Source: JAWPMV01 sp038527215 (lineage in GTDB: Bacteria > Bacteroidota > Bacteroidia > J057). From it: a stretch of DNA of 24,911 bases. Positions 16,019-23,360 of this stretch are shown here, one piece after another; within the stretch, counting starts at the first letter, position 1; every line of letters starts with the position of its first letter. The notes below the pieces were generated by a model. The model made no database searches. It had not been told where the DNA came from and saw nothing but the letters and a program-made list of their open reading frames with translations. A program made the position numbers and the translations under genes. Where the stretch lies: assembly GCA_038527215.1 (NCBI GenBank), contig JBCBGC010000126.1, positions 1 through 24,911 on the forward strand, in the 5' to 3' direction.

Positions 16019-17509
16019 ATGAATAACATGACAAGAACTTACCTACTCATACTCCTTGCCGGATTATGGGGAGGCTCTGCACTGATGGCTCAATCCAGTG
16101 GAAATATTGCCCAAAAGGATTGGGAAACGCACCTCCGTTTTCTTTCTTCAGACGAGCTGATGGGACGACGTACAGGAGAAATCGGCAATGATATTGCTGC
16201 CAGTTATATTGCCTCCCATTTTGCCAGTTTGGGACTGGAAAAACTGCCAGGATATGACTCTTATTATCAGCCAATCCCTTTTTTATACTCCAAACCTGCG
16301 AAATCCGGCAATCTTAGTTGGAATGATCGGGTGGCGGAGCATCAAAAAGACCTGATCATCATGCAGGGTAAGTCGATGAACTGGCAGGGGGAGGCGATCT
16401 TTGCGGGCTATGGTAGGGAAGAAGATTATGAAGGCCTGGAGGTAGAAGGGAAATTGGTCATTGTCAATCTGGGATCTCCCGGTGAGGCCACAGTTCAGGA
16501 AGCCATGGCCCTGGTTCCGGAAAAGCAGAATCTGGCGCGATCTAAAGGGGCAATCGGCCTAGTAGAGATTTATCGGATGCGCATGTCCTGGCGTATGGCT
16601 ACCCGCTACTTTGGGGGAAGAGAAAGCATGCGCATGAGCGATGGCAAAGGCCTGGAAAATAAAGACTTCTATTATGGTTGGTACCGGGACGAAGACGACC
16701 TGCTTTCCAAAGCGCTGCAAAAGAGTCCTCAACCTGTAAGCCTGGAGAGTCCGGGTGTTTTGCAAAAAATCATTACTTCCAATAATGTGATGGGAGTCAT
16801 TCCCGGTTCCGATCCAGCTTTGAAAGACCAATATCTGGTGATCTCAGCTCATTACGATCATGTGGGAGCCGGGAACAAAGGGGGAAGAACCACCGAAACA
16901 GATTCTATTTTCAACGGAGCAAGAGATAATGGCCTGGGTACGGTAGGGCTGATGCTAGCCGCGGAGCATCTGGCTGCTCATCCTCCTAAAAGATCGGTAC
17001 TCATCGTAGCGGTTACTGGGGAAGAAATTGGGCTGTTGGGTTCGCGCTATTTCGCCAATCATCCTCCCATTCCGCTAGATAAAATGGTCTTCAACCTCAA
17101 TTCCGATGGGGCTGGCTACAACGATACGACCATGTATTCCGTCATTGGCTTCGATCACCTGGAGGTAGAGGGCCTGCTCAAAGAAGTAACGGCTTCCTCG
17201 GGCCTCAAGACTGGGGGCGATCCTGCCCCTCGCCAGGGCTTATATGATCGGTCTGACAATGTTTCCTTTGCGTCAAAGGGGATTCCGGCCATCAACGTAT
17301 CTCCAGGTACGGCCGCTTTTGACCGGGAACTCATGAAGTATTATCATCAGGTAGCCGATGAGTTTGAAAGCCTGAATCTTTCTTATGTGAACCGCTTTTT
17401 TAATGCCTTCGTAAGCATTGCGGACCACATGGCCCAGGCTGAGGTTTTACCTTACTGGAAGGCCGACAGCAAGTATCTTAAGGCTGGGAATAAGCTTTAC
17501 CAGAAATAA
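16019..17509 (+). CDS. Secreted M28-family zinc aminopeptidase with PA-like insert
   Basis: The 496-residue exported metallopeptidase has a signal peptide (to about LMAQS, residue 25) and the common N-terminal M28 segment HLRFLSSDELMGRRTG (38-53). A PA-like inserted domain (about 120-250; AIFAGYG, GKLVIVNLG) is followed by the catalytic core. All five zinc ligands and the base are visible: His278 (SAHYDHVG), Asp303 (NGARDNGLGT), Glu335/Glu336 (TGEEIGLLGS), Asp363 (NLNSDGAG) and His443 (YYHQVADE). The expected reaction is release of N-terminal amino acids from peptides in the periplasm or outside. ATG 16019 is used; MTRTYLL at 16028 is possible. It sits between the hydroxylase (15 bases) and the deformylase-like gene (8 bases), so co-transcription is likely. 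Confidence 0.93.
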   Translation: MNNMTRTYLLILLAGLWGGSALMAQSSGNIAQKDWETHLRFLSSDELMGRRTGEIGNDIAASYIASHFASLGLEKLPGYDSYYQPIPFLYSKPAKSGNLSWNDRVAEHQKDLIIMQGKSMNWQGEAIFAGYGREEDYEGLEVEGKLVIVNLGSPGEATVQEAMALVPEKQNLARSKGAIGLVEIYRMRMSWRMATRYFGGRESMRMSDGKGLENKDFYYGWYRDEDDLLSKALQKSPQPVSLESPGVLQKIITSNNVMGVIPGSDPALKDQYLVISAHYDHVGAGNKGGRTTETDSIFNGARDNGLGTVGLMLAAEHLAAHPPKRSVLIVAVTGEEIGLLGSRYFANHPPIPLDKMVFNLNSDGAGYNDTTMYSVIGFDHLEVEGLLKEVTASSGLKTGGDPAPRQGLYDRSDNVSFASKGIPAINVSPGTAAFDRELMKYYHQVADEFESLNLSYVNRFFNAFVSIADHMAQAEVLPYWKADSKYLKAGNKLYQK

Positions 17510-17517
17510 ACCACGGC

Positions 17518-18003
17518 ATGCCAAATCCGCTGGAACATCTGATCATGTTAGGGAACCCGCTGCTTTACGAACGCTGCAAGGAGGTGGAGCCATCAGAAAC
17601 CGATGACATGCGGGAAGTGGCAGACCGGATGGAGTCGGTATTGCTGGCTTTTCGGGAAAAATACCAGGCCGGTAGGGCGATCGCGGCTCCCCAGGTAGGC
17701 GTGCTGAAACGCATGATTTACTGGCGGGTGAAAGAGCCGGTGGTGATGCTCAATCCGGTGTTGTCGGACCTGAGCGAAGAGATGTTTTCCCTTTGGGACG
17801 ATTGCATGTCTTTCCCGAATCTGCTGGTCAGGCTCAAGCGACACCGATATTGTACCCTCCGGTTTCGGGATTTGGATTGGCAGGAACATGAATGGCAACT
17901 GGCGGATGATCTTTCAGAGCTCATCCAACACGAGTATGACCATCTGGATGGTATTCTGGCAACCATGCGAGCCGAGAATCCGCAGGACCTGCGTTGGCGG
18001 TAG
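17518..18003 (+). CDS. Peptide deformylase, divergent paralogue
   Basis: The 161-residue protein carries the deformylase fold and its third motif intact: QHEYDHLDG with His138, Glu139 and His142, the metal ligands and general base. Motif 1 reads GRAIAAPQ (52-59) instead of GxGxAAPQ, and motif 2 reads DDCMS (94-98) instead of EGCLS, keeping the metal-binding Cys96. Canonical deformylases remove the formyl group from nascent proteins; the changes around the substrate pocket suggest a secondary paralogue with altered activity or substrate, though metal binding should be possible. It starts 8 bases after the M28 peptidase stop. A housekeeping def gene is expected elsewhere in the genome, which the window cannot show. 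Confidence 0.85.
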   Translation: MPNPLEHLIMLGNPLLYERCKEVEPSETDDMREVADRMESVLLAFREKYQAGRAIAAPQVGVLKRMIYWRVKEPVVMLNPVLSDLSEEMFSLWDDCMSFPNLLVRLKRHRYCTLRFRDLDWQEHEWQLADDLSELIQHEYDHLDGILATMRAENPQDLRWR

Positions 18004-18060
18004 TTTGCTTACCCTCTGTGCTTTCTGTAGTTTCAGCTTCTCTCTTTCAAACCTGATTGC

Positions 18061-19437
18061 ATGGAAACCCTCACCTATTGGACCGCCCAATTCTCCAGTT
18101 TTGCCTGGGGACTGCCTTTACTGATCGTTTTGGTAGGAGGTGGTATCTTCTTTTTTGGCTATTCCAGCCTGTTGCCCTTCCGATATTTTGGTCATGCGAT
18201 CCAAATTCTCAGGGGTAAATATGATGATCCCAACGATCCGGGACAGCTTCATCATTTTCAGGCGCTTTCCACAGCGGTAGCAGCTACGGTAGGCATGGGA
18301 AACATCAGCGGGGTAGCGGTAGCCATTGCTGTGGGAGGACCCGGCGCACTCTTCTGGATGTGGATGAGTGCCATCATCGGCATGGCCACCAAGTTTTTTA
18401 CCTGCACCCTGGCCATCATGTACCGGGGAAAAGACAGTGCGGGTGAAATCCAGGGAGGACCTATGTATGTCATCATGGAAGGATTGGGCACTGCCTGGAA
18501 ACCTCTGGCCGTGTTTTTTTCGCTGGCAGCTTTAATCGGGGCACTCCCGCTGTTTACGGCCAACCAACTGACGCAGAGCCTGGTGGATGTCGTCATTTAT
18601 CCCCAGGGCATGCCGGAGGGTAGTCGAATACATCTTTGGATTGGCTTGATCATGGCTGCCGTCGTAGCGGTGGTGATTCTAGGGGGAATTAAGCGGATCG
18701 GAGCGGTTGCAGGCCGCTTAGTGCCGACCATGGTTGTCTTATACGCTTTGGCAGTCGGGTATATCCTGGTTACCCATGCCAGTGATATTCCCGCCAGTTT
18801 TCAACTGATTTTTAAAGACGCCTTTACTGCTTCTGCGGTGCTAGGAGGGGCAGTAGCCGAACTCATCCGCACGGGCGTGAGGCGGGCCGCTTTTTCCAAT
18901 GAGGCAGGGGTGGGAACGGCTCCTATGGCGCACGGTGCGGCCAAAACCGATGAACCAATTCGAGAAGGTCTGATTGCTATGTTGGGACCAGCCATTGATA
19001 CCCTGCTGGTATGTACGCTGACTGCTTTGGCGATTATCGTAACCGGGGTGTGGGTAGACAGTGAGGCTAATGGCATCACCCTCACTCTACAGGCCTTCGA
19101 AAAGGCCATGCCGGGCTGGGGCGCCAATGTGCTGATGGTCTGTGTAGCCATTTTTTCCGTAACTACGCTTTTTACTTTCTCCTACTACGGGACCAAAGCC
19201 CTGGGATTCCTGGCCGGGGCGAAGCGAAAAGGGCTCTATAACTATATCTACCTGGCTGGGATCGTATTCGGGGCTGCGGTACCGATCGAGGCAGTCCTGA
19301 ATATCATTGATGGCGGCTACGGGCTGATGGCATTTCCGACCATGATTTCCGCCATCCTCCTGGCGCCGAAAGTAAAAGCCGCCGCCAAGGATTACTTTTC
19401 CCGCATGGCCGTACAAAAAAGCTCCCCCGATTCGTGA
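18061..19437 (+). CDS. Sodium:alanine symporter (AGCS family)
   Basis: This 458-residue inner-membrane amino-acid transporter has about ten to eleven hydrophobic helices. AGCS family signatures are present: ATVGMGNISGVAVAIAVGG (75-93), GGPGALFWMW (92-101), QGGPMYVI (131-138), and FSNEAGVGTAPMAHGAA in the second half. Members import alanine or glycine with Na+. Length is normal for the family. It begins 57 bases after the deformylase-like stop and is probably the last gene of the run starting at 15161, since a strong hairpin covers its stop codon. Import of free amino acids would fit a neighbouring secreted aminopeptidase, which is inference from proximity. Confidence 0.95.
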   Translation: METLTYWTAQFSSFAWGLPLLIVLVGGGIFFFGYSSLLPFRYFGHAIQILRGKYDDPNDPGQLHHFQALSTAVAATVGMGNISGVAVAIAVGGPGALFWMWMSAIIGMATKFFTCTLAIMYRGKDSAGEIQGGPMYVIMEGLGTAWKPLAVFFSLAALIGALPLFTANQLTQSLVDVVIYPQGMPEGSRIHLWIGLIMAAVVAVVILGGIKRIGAVAGRLVPTMVVLYALAVGYILVTHASDIPASFQLIFKDAFTASAVLGGAVAELIRTGVRRAAFSNEAGVGTAPMAHGAAKTDEPIREGLIAMLGPAIDTLLVCTLTALAIIVTGVWVDSEANGITLTLQAFEKAMPGWGANVLMVCVAIFSVTTLFTFSYYGTKALGFLAGAKRKGLYNYIYLAGIVFGAAVPIEAVLNIIDGGYGLMAFPTMISAILLAPKVKAAAKDYFSRMAVQKSSPDS

Positions 19438-19451
19438 AAATCAGGGGAGGC
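19415..19451. terminator. Hairpin enclosing the symporter stop codon; terminator for the convergent gene
   Basis: CTCCCCCGATT (19422-19432) pairs with AATCAGGGGAG (19439-19449), 11 positions with one C-A mismatch, around a six-base loop. The symporter TGA (19435-19437) lies in the loop. Read on the minus strand the stem is followed by a six-T run (complement of 19415-19420), so it is a good terminator for the 19475-21229 gene. On the plus strand only CTTTCC follows. Confidence 0.7.
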
Positions 19452-19474
19452 TTTCCTACGATATACAACGATTC

Positions 19475-21229
19475 TTATTGGGTAAGCGAAAAGGAGTTGA
19501 AGAATTTTCGCTCGTTTTCATTTTTATAGGCCTTCTCGGTGGTGCTGTAGACCATTTCGTAAAGCATATGATCTGAGACAAAAACCCGGTAGGACATCCG
19601 GCCGTCGGTTCCCCTGCGCAAGAGATAGAGTCTGCCAGGATGCTGGCCCATCATCAGATCCGAGCTCCTTCGCTGAACGGCGCTGTTACGCGACATGAAG
19701 TTCTTGGCCATACTTTCAATCATTTGCCGTTTCTGTCCGGTATTGTAACGTCCGGGTAAGGCATAGGCGATGATTTGGTACATGCCGGTCTCATCCTGGG
19801 CCGCGTACACATAGCGCATATTGCCATCATTCATCTCGGCTGCATCCAGGGTTACTTCTCCTGGTAAATCGACCTGAAAGTAGGCATCTGGGGCATCAAT
19901 GCCTTCCCAGACAGCGGCAGCGGCTGGGAGTCCTCCCGGGCCTGCTAGGCCGGCTGTAGTGGCTGCGGTGGCTTCGGCTGGGGTGGCTTCCGTTGCCTCT
20001 TCGGTCCCTTCACGGGCCGTTCCAGCCGTAGAAAGACCATCGCTGGGGCAGAGTTCTTCCTGCGGAAAGGAATTCATATAATCCAGGTCGTCCTGCTTGC
20101 TGAGCAAGACAATGCTTAAGGCGTTGATTTTGTATTCCTGATCTACTTTTACGCCTCGCTCATAGCGACCGCCGTACTGCCCCAGGGCAATGCGGGTGTA
20201 GACTTGCTTGCTTTTGTTGAGAAACTGCACCATGTTTTTCTGACGATGCTTGATGGCGGGATCCTGGCAGTACTGCTGAGAATAGCTGGATTTTCCTTCG
20301 AAAGCCCTTTTCAGGTTGGTGTTGATTAAGTTCGCGCCGTTTTGGTTTAGCCGGGTAGTAGAGCCTTCCACAAAATTGTGGGGTGCCATCATCCGCATCA
20401 TCATGGCTTCAAAGAGCTTAGGATCATCCTGGAGCAGGATCTGATGCACGAACATGAATACCTCAATGTCAGATTGGAAGGCGGGAATCTCTATGGGAGG
20501 AAGACCGGCCAGGGCTTCGGTGGCCGCCGCTTCCTGCTCAATATCTGCCAGGCTGGGCATGGCTCTGATTTCTTCAGCGGTATAGGTGGTTTTGCTGGTG
20601 GTAGTTTCAGATTCTACGGTACCTACCACATTCTCTTTCCAGGGACTGGTTACTTCATCCCGATAGAAGCGGACCCGATGGATCACATCTTTTTGGGCTA
20701 CTTCGGTATAGCTCACCACTTCAGGGTAGGAGAGGGCATAGTTAATAGAAAATGATTTTGGGGTATGCCATTCGGTCTTCTTTTCGTCGGCAATGCGCAG
20801 GTTTTCCACAGGGCCTACGATGCTGTTATATCGGTTCCGCAGGATTTGCTTGAGGCGTTGGCGCGCCATTTCCACGATCTCTTCGTCTGAAGGCGTGGGA
20901 ATGCCTTTATACTCATTCCACATGACTTTGAACTCCCGATAGGAGTAGCGGCCATTGGTGATATGATAGCGGGAAATACCGCCAATTTCCACGGTGGCCT
21001 TGGGGTACTCGGCGATCTTGGCATTCCGCACAATGACTACCCCACGCTCCCAAAAATACTGGGCGTGGATGGAACTCCAGACCTTTTTTCCACCGGTATT
21101 GGAAAGTTTCATGGATATAATGCCAGGGTTCATCAGGTCTTTGCGAATCTGGGCATCGGAGGGCTGAGCCAGCAGGGATTCACTGAAGACAAGCCCCAGC
21201 AGGAGCAGAATAGTGGTTAGGCTTTTCAT
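19475..21229 (-). CDS. Large secreted protein of unknown function with Ala/Thr/Glu-rich linker
   Basis: The 584-residue protein has a clean signal peptide (MKSLTTILLLLGLVFSESLLAQ). The first half (about 25-390) contains beta-rich and helical segments and many charged residues. It includes a methionine-rich stretch (LFEAMMMRMMAPHNF) and two cysteines (SQQYCQDP, EELCPSDG) that may form a disulfide. A low-complexity linker rich in Ala, Thr, Glu and Gly (about 396-441) separates it from a C-terminal domain of about 140 residues (YFQVDLPGEVTLDAAEMNDG ... FNSFSLTQ). The latter resembles in layout the small lipoprotein-type 'PsbP/DUF1795-like' domains, although I cannot confirm this. There is no membrane anchor and no catalytic motif I recognise. 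Divergent from the NTF2-like lipoprotein gene across 127 bases. Confidence 0.7.
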   Translation of the reverse strand: MKSLTTILLLLGLVFSESLLAQPSDAQIRKDLMNPGIISMKLSNTGGKKVWSSIHAQYFWERGVVIVRNAKIAEYPKATVEIGGISRYHITNGRYSYREFKVMWNEYKGIPTPSDEEIVEMARQRLKQILRNRYNSIVGPVENLRIADEKKTEWHTPKSFSINYALSYPEVVSYTEVAQKDVIHRVRFYRDEVTSPWKENVVGTVESETTTSKTTYTAEEIRAMPSLADIEQEAAATEALAGLPPIEIPAFQSDIEVFMFVHQILLQDDPKLFEAMMMRMMAPHNFVEGSTTRLNQNGANLINTNLKRAFEGKSSYSQQYCQDPAIKHRQKNMVQFLNKSKQVYTRIALGQYGGRYERGVKVDQEYKINALSIVLLSKQDDLDYMNSFPQEELCPSDGLSTAGTAREGTEEATEATPAEATAATTAGLAGPGGLPAAAAVWEGIDAPDAYFQVDLPGEVTLDAAEMNDGNMRYVYAAQDETGMYQIIAYALPGRYNTGQKRQMIESMAKNFMSRNSAVQRRSSDLMMGQHPGRLYLLRRGTDGRMSYRVFVSDHMLYEMVYSTTEKAYKNENERKFFNSFSLTQ

Positions 21230-21356
21230 TCGTTCTGTTTTGGTTGATGTAAAAAGAGGTACTTCCTGCCTCTTCAGCTATAGTTCATCTCCATTCCTTA
21301 AACGTAACTTGCCATTTTTCTCCGAGGCTTTTTACTTGAGGAAAAGCAAATATCCT

Positions 21357-21863
21357 ATGCGATTTTTCTTAATGCTCCTCCTGATCAGCCTCCTTGGCGC
21401 TTGCGAGACACCCCAGGCTGCTGATCCTGCACCTCCCAAGGGCTTACGGCCCGAGCAGGCAGCGGTATTGTTCACGGTTGAACGATTTTTTGAGGGCATA
21501 AAAAGGGGCGATTCGGTCTTACTCAGGGAGGTGTTCGCAGGTGAAGGGCAATCCATCTCTGTGCGCTATCAAGAGACCGATACAGTGATTCGCCTGGCTT
21601 CTCATGAGCCATTTTTTAGGCAGCTGGCCGGACCTCCGATGGCAGAGGCCATTGGCGAACCTGAGATTCGCATTCATCGTGATATCGCAACCCTTTGGGC
21701 TCCCTATGCCTTCTGGGCGAATGAGCAACTCTCCCATTGCGGTGAGGAGGTGTTTTCTTTAGTTAGAGAAGCGGGAAAATGGAAAATAATGGCCATTTTG
21801 TATACCGTAGAAAAAGGAGATTGTATGACCGATTGGCCATCGCCTCCCCAATTTGGCACATAA
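21357..21863 (+). CDS. NTF2-like lipoprotein
   Basis: The 168-residue protein has a classical lipoprotein signal, MRFFLMLLLISLLGAC, with Cys16 lipidated. The mature part reads like the NTF2/SnoaL-like (lumazine-binding 2) fold: VLFTVERFFEGIKRGD (helix), LLREVFAGE, then beta strands ending with ATLWAPYAFWANEQLSHCGEEVFSLVREAGKWKIMAIL, the usual 'a.v.....f........hg.d.f.lvk.dG.WkI..i.' pattern. Such folds bind small molecules or act as enzymes; none can be assigned. ATG 21357 was chosen because it gives the lipobox signal; the frame is open further upstream. The next gene starts 11 bases after its stop behind an AAGGA ribosome site, so they form an operon. Confidence 0.8.
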   Translation: MRFFLMLLLISLLGACETPQAADPAPPKGLRPEQAAVLFTVERFFEGIKRGDSVLLREVFAGEGQSISVRYQETDTVIRLASHEPFFRQLAGPPMAEAIGEPEIRIHRDIATLWAPYAFWANEQLSHCGEEVFSLVREAGKWKIMAILYTVEKGDCMTDWPSPPQFGT

Positions 21864-21874
21864 CAAGGAACCTT

Positions 21875-22249
21875 ATGAAAACCGATTTGACTGACATCCA
21901 ACTTAGCTTACAAGGCGCCTTAGCGGATCACGATCCTCACCTTCAGGTCCGGGTCCATAGCGAGAAAAATTTTGAGGTAGCGGGGACTAAGGAAGTCATG
22001 CAGGGTAAGCAAAAGGTGTCAGGACACTATTTTGCCAGCGTGATGCCCAAACCCAAAGATATTCGGCTGTATTTCTTCCCGATTTATACCCATAAGGAGG
22101 AATTCCCAGCCCTTTCTGAGGACTTACAAAAAGCCTTAAAAGGTAAATCCTGCTTTCACATCAAGAAACTCAGCCCTGAGATGGAACAAGAAATCCAGGA
22201 AATGATCAGCCGGGGAGTAGAACTGTATAGACGGGACCAGCTGATTTAA
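21875..22249 (+). CDS. Small cytosolic protein, possibly DUF1801-like
   Basis: The 124-residue alpha/beta protein has no signal peptide. Visible features are a beta segment HYFASVMPKPKDIRLYFFPIY, a basic KALKGKSCFHIKKL motif where DUF1801/YdhG-like proteins have 'gkg.i.f.k', and a C-terminal helix (EMEQEIQEMISRGVELYRRD). I suggest the DUF1801 fold only tentatively; function unknown. ATG 21875 is preferred over the in-frame upstream ATG at 21779 (inside the previous gene) because AAGGA lies five bases before it (21865-21869). It is the second gene of a two-gene unit and converges on parA with a hairpin between. Confidence 0.75.
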   Translation: MKTDLTDIQLSLQGALADHDPHLQVRVHSEKNFEVAGTKEVMQGKQKVSGHYFASVMPKPKDIRLYFFPIYTHKEEFPALSEDLQKALKGKSCFHIKKLSPEMEQEIQEMISRGVELYRRDQLI

Positions 22250-22258
22250 CCCAAAGAA

Positions 22259-22294
22259 AAAACCGACGCTTCCCTCGCAGAAAGCCCCGGTTTT
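22259..22294. terminator. Terminator-like hairpin between convergent genes
   Basis: AAAACCG (22259-22265) pairs with CGGTTTT (22288-22294) across a 22-base loop. The AT end of the stem supplies a U-run on either strand (six T on the minus strand), the usual form of shared terminators between convergent genes. A small CCCG/CGGG hairpin overlaps its right arm, so the pairing is not unique. Confidence 0.45.
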
Positions 22295-22318
22295 CGGGAG
22301 TAATTAAAAAAATAAGTC

Positions 22319-23137
22319 TTAGACCACTGCCTTTGCCTTGGTGATCGGGAGATGGTTTTTCTCCAGAACCTCCTTGGCGAAGTTCATATAATTAATGGCC
22401 CCTTTACTTTTGGCATCATAAGCGATGACAGGCATCCCGTAGCTCTGTGCCTCGCTGATGCGGGTATTTCTATGCACGATGGTTTCGAATACCAACTGCT
22501 GAAAGTGCTTTTTGACATCTTCGATGACCGAATTTGCCAGGTTGAGGCGACGATCATACATGGTCAGCAGAATACCTTCAATAGCCAAATCAGGATTAAA
22601 GGCTTCCTGTACCCGGCGGATGGTATTCAACAACTTGGCCAATCCTTCCAGGGCAAAGTACTCGCACTGAACCGGAACCAAGACTGAATCCGCGGCGGTG
22701 AGGGCATTGACGGTGATCAGTCCCAGAGAGGGCGAACAATCCAAAATGATGAAATCGTAGTCATCCTTGATTTGGTGTAACACCCCTTTCATCAGAAATT
22801 CCCGATGCTCCACATCTACAATCTCGACCTCTGCTCCCACCAGGCTTTGCTCAGAAGGCAACACCCAAAGATTGGGGAACTCCGTCTCTAAAATGATATC
22901 CTGAATCGGCTTGCTGTCTTGATTTTCCTCCTCCAGCAAGTCAATCATACCCGTATAAATACTATCCGATATAGTATGCACATCCAGGCCAGCACCTGAG
23001 GTGGCATTGGCCTGTGGGTCGGTATCTACAAGTAAGGTCTTATATTCCAACGCTGCCAGACTAGCGGCCAGATTAATAGCGGTGGTGGTTTTTCCCACGC
23101 CGCCTTTTTGATTGGCCAGGCAGATTATCTTTCCCAT
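22319..23137 (-). CDS. parA: ParA/Soj-family chromosome-partitioning ATPase
   Basis: The product is a 272-residue ATPase of the Walker type that drives segregation of origin regions. It has the deviant Walker A KGGVGKTT (11-18), the signature DTDPQAN (38-44), and Walker B FIILDCSPSLGL (129-140). Length and motifs match chromosomal Soj rather than plasmid ParA proteins with an N-terminal helix-turn-helix. ParA normally works with ParB bound to parS, and parB is commonly the next gene downstream. Here the downstream neighbour is a convergent unrelated gene, so parB must lie elsewhere. A strong promoter match lies about 100 bases upstream. The divergent intergenic DNA is AT-rich and next to DnaA-box-like repeats, which fits an origin-proximal location. 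Confidence 0.95.
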   Translation of the reverse strand: MGKIICLANQKGGVGKTTTAINLAASLAALEYKTLLVDTDPQANATSGAGLDVHTISDSIYTGMIDLLEEENQDSKPIQDIILETEFPNLWVLPSEQSLVGAEVEIVDVEHREFLMKGVLHQIKDDYDFIILDCSPSLGLITVNALTAADSVLVPVQCEYFALEGLAKLLNTIRRVQEAFNPDLAIEGILLTMYDRRLNLANSVIEDVKKHFQQLVFETIVHRNTRISEAQSYGMPVIAYDAKSKGAINYMNFAKEVLEKNHLPITKAKAVV

Positions 23138-23185
23138 AGTAATTACTTTAGCAACTCAATTAATGCGCTTTCCTATGTAGTACCC

Positions 23186-23360
23186 TTTAAAGCTTTGTGA
23201 TTAAAAGATATATTGCTAACAAATATTTTGCCTAATACAAATATACACTTTTGTCTGCTTTAACAATCCACGAGTTCCGACGCATTTTGTGTATAAGTCT
23301 CATAAGTTTTCCACTCTTTTTAGCAGGCTGTGGAGAAAATGTGGATAAGTATGTGGATAA
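23186..23360. other. Candidate replication origin: AT-rich stretch plus DnaA-box-like array
   Basis: Bases 23186-23263 are AT-rich (18 G/C in 78 by hand count). To the right lie five 9-mers close to the DnaA box TTATCCACA or its reverse TGTGGATAA. They are TGTGTATAA (23288-23296, fits TTATNCACA), TTTTCCACT (23307-23315, two mismatches, opposite orientation), TGTGGAGAA (23329-23337, one mismatch), and perfect TGTGGATAA at 23340-23348 and 23352-23360. Starts are 19, 22, 11 and 12 bases apart, near multiples of a helical turn. The last two form a 12-base tandem repeat (10 of 12 identical). parA starts at 23137. The array overlaps the first codons of the substrate-binding-protein gene, so part of the signal could come from coding (VDKYVDK). 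No dnaA is in view. Confidence 0.5.
23238..23266 (-). promoter_or_regulatory. Promoter of parA
   Basis: On the minus strand TTG (23266-23264), an 18-base spacer and TATATTTG (23245-23238) match TTG-N18/19-TAnnTTTG with an exact -7 element, the same geometry as the SirB1-like gene promoter. It predicts a parA leader of roughly 90 bases. It overlaps the AT-rich part of the candidate origin and the proposed start of the divergent gene, so transcription and origin opening could influence each other. Confidence 0.6.
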
